Below, in pieces: positions 62,587-64,000 of a DNA stretch of 64,000 bases. The DNA comes from Pinus tabuliformis (Eukaryota > Streptophyta > Pinopsida > Pinales > Pinaceae). Positions within the stretch are counted from its first letter, which is position 1. Every line of letters begins with the position of its first letter. Where the stretch lies: the NCBI GenBank assembly GCA_031772625.1, contig CM062805.1:802619592-802683591 (forward strand), written 5' to 3'. The notes under the pieces are model-generated. The model worked only from the letters and a program-made list of their open reading frames with translations, had not been told where the DNA came from and ran no database searches. Position numbers and translations under genes: made by a program.

Positions 62587-63585
62587 GGAAAGTTGTAAGT
62601 CCTAATTTCAAGGGCTAAATTTACCTTTTTTACCCTCTCCCTTAAAATAAGGTGGGCTATTTGAGGTGATTTGTAAAAATGTACTATGATACAAAATATT
62701 CGCCCACTAAAAATTTAAAACCCCTTAATTTCGCCAAAGGGCGAACATTCGCCCCTAAAATTATCCTTGATTGGGTGTGTTGCATTTCAAAAAGCCCTTC
62801 TATGGGGTGCGATGGGCGAGAAGGGACAAATGGCAGTGTCAATCCGCGAGGTGGAGAAGCATGGAATCTTCCAGAAACTTCTCCTTTGACACTTGCCTCT
62901 CTGAATTCAACCAGGGATGAGTAAGAGATCATCAATCTCCAAGTGGAAGCAAGAACTATCAGAGGGAAGACACTAATCAGATCAGAAGCTGACTCATCTC
63001 CCTTACAGACATCTATATATGGATCCCTCATCCCAGACATCCAAAGGTTGGAATTTTACATCTTGTAAGGAATTGTTGTTGGTTTCTTGAGGTAACATCA
63101 TAGTGTTGGGTGATCTAAGCTTTTCATGAGGTGAATAAGGGCTTACTTGCTGAGAGGATGATGCTGGGTCAGAAAAACTGGTTGTAATCTCTTGGCTCTT
63201 TCTTGATTATAAGTAAAGCTATTCAAGTTTTCCTCCATACTCTTGTGTGGTTTATGTTTTATGCATTTGTATGGTCAATTTACATCTGATCCTAGATTGT
63301 TTATGATAATAGATCTATGTTCTCGTATAGTGTTATGCTGCTTTGATTCTGCAGGTACTCTGTGAAGCTAGGTATACAAGAAAGCAAGTAGCAAAGGACT
63401 ATCAGAAGAGAGAGGAATCAGGCAAGGAACCAAGCGCAAGACAGAGGTTGGTCTCGTTTATTATTCTCTCATTTATCTTTCATAAAGGAAAACGAAAGTA
63501 GTTTTACTTTGTTTGTTTCTAAGGTAGCTACCAGCCTTAGTGGGATTAGCAGTTCTGCATAGACACTTTTCCCTGTAACAGGAGC

Positions 63586-64000
63586 TGCAATTGAGGAAAA
63601 GTTAGAAATGAACTTCCTCCAATATTGTGCTGCTCCTAAGAAGCTTCTCACTTCTATAGCAGACTTGGGTTTAGGCAAATTTACAATGACTGCCACTTTA
63701 GAGGGATCTATTTTCAATTCACCACCCCCTACTATATGACCCAAGTAGTTTAGATATGTCTTGCCAATTTCACATTTTGAGAGTTTAACATAAATTTTTT
63801 CTCTTTTCAAAACACCTAATGTCTACTTAACATGCTTTAAATGTTCTTCCTACGTTTTACTAAAAATCAGGATGTCATCTAGGTACACAATAACAAAATC
63901 ATCAAGAAAAGGTCTGAGTAAATCATTCATTAATCTCATGAAAGTAGCAAGAGAATTAGTTAAGCCAAAAGGCATAACCAGCCATTCATACAATCACTAC
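63586..64000 (-). pseudogene. C reverse transcriptase (runs off the right edge)
   Basis: Minus strand: [20 protein letters not shown], the active-site region [14 protein letters not shown] (near 63880), CEIGKTYLNYLGHIVGGGEL, then VRSFLGAAQYWRKFISNFSS up to the A4 insertion. Standard Ty3/Gypsy RT. The 5' part of element C lies beyond the window. Confidence 0.85.

Larger units (their letters stand above)
61771..62769. mobile_element. Non-autonomous hAT-like DNA transposon
   Basis: 999 bp flanked by exact 8-bp duplications ATTGGGTG (61763-61770 and 62770-62777). Terminal inverted repeats: left CAGGGAAAATTTTA, right (complement) CAAGGATAATTTTA. An 8-bp duplication with CA-G-G ends fits the hAT superfamily. 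It is very AT-rich with no transposase ORF. The word GGCGAAT recurs near both ends (61819, 61893, 61914, 62539, 62580; inverted at 62698 and 62748), as expected for subterminal transposase-binding repeats. It is younger than A4. Confidence 0.87.
54766..63580 (+). mobile_element. A4: non-autonomous Tat-related LTR retrotransposon
   Basis: LTRs at 54766-55800 and 61540-63580, the latter split by a hAT element, with an exact GGAGC target duplication. Without the hAT insert it is ~7.81 kb, matching A1 and A2. Opposite orientation to them. Coding parts: zinc-knuckle protein and protease. LTRs differ by ~5% by eye, so it is older than A1-A3. It interrupts chromovirus C between RT and RNase H. A few breaks. 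Confidence 0.92.
61540..63580 (+). repeat. A4 3' LTR, split by a hAT element
   Basis: LTR halves 61540-61770 and 62778-63580, with the last 8 bp of the left half duplicated at 62770-62777 by the hAT insertion. Confidence 0.92.

Noticed and set aside
63469-63585. RT frame of chromovirus C extended leftward past 63585
   Set aside because: Left of 63586 the sequence is the A4 target duplication and LTR; the frame is open there by chance.

Overview
This window looks like repeat-dense intergenic DNA from a flowering plant. Nearly all of it is nested LTR retrotransposons of plant lineages: Ty3/Gypsy Tat-type with a second, archaeal-type RNase H; Ty3/Gypsy chromoviruses; and one Ty1/Copia Tork-type. 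There are also two DNA elements, a foldback MITE and a non-autonomous hAT. I see no convincing host gene, rRNA, tRNA or CRISPR. The species cannot be named from the sequence.

Layout. 1-388 is a near-perfect palindromic foldback element. 389-2154 is unassigned, with one old tandem duplication. 2155-3532, 12787-12829 and 20573-~20905 are three pieces of the 3' end and LTR of one chromovirus (B, + strand), split by two Tat-related elements on the minus strand: A1 (3533-12786, TSD GAGGT) and A2 (12830-20572). The right LTR of A1 carries a 1465-bp solo LTR (10463-11927, TSD AGCTT). From ~20906 to ~51330 lie the scattered pieces of an old Tat element (D1, minus strand), split by a Copia element (22926-28179), a chromovirus (E, 28431-34651) and a young, large Tat element (A3, 35139-50115). 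From ~51331 to beyond the right edge is another minus-strand chromovirus (C), split by A4 (54766-63580, + strand, TSD GGAGC). The 3' LTR of A4 carries a 999-bp hAT element (61771-62769, TSD ATTGGGTG).

How the parts fit. A3 carries gag, protease, RT, RNase H, integrase, archaeal-type RNase H and an antisense plant-mobile-domain (PMD) ORF with an intron. A1, A2 and A4 are a uniform class of ~7.75 kb once nested inserts are subtracted. They share with A3 the LTR ends, primer-binding site, polypurine tract, leader blocks and a long 3' non-coding block, but encode only a double zinc-knuckle plus protease protein. This looks like a non-autonomous family that depends on A3-type partners.

Relative ages from LTR-pair differences counted by eye: A3 ~1%, A1 ~3%, A2 ~4%, A4 ~5%, E ~8%, Copia ~10%. 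D1, B and C are broken by the others and are older than what sits inside them. All retroelements are treated as fossils. Only A3 looks close to whole, with a handful of breaks.
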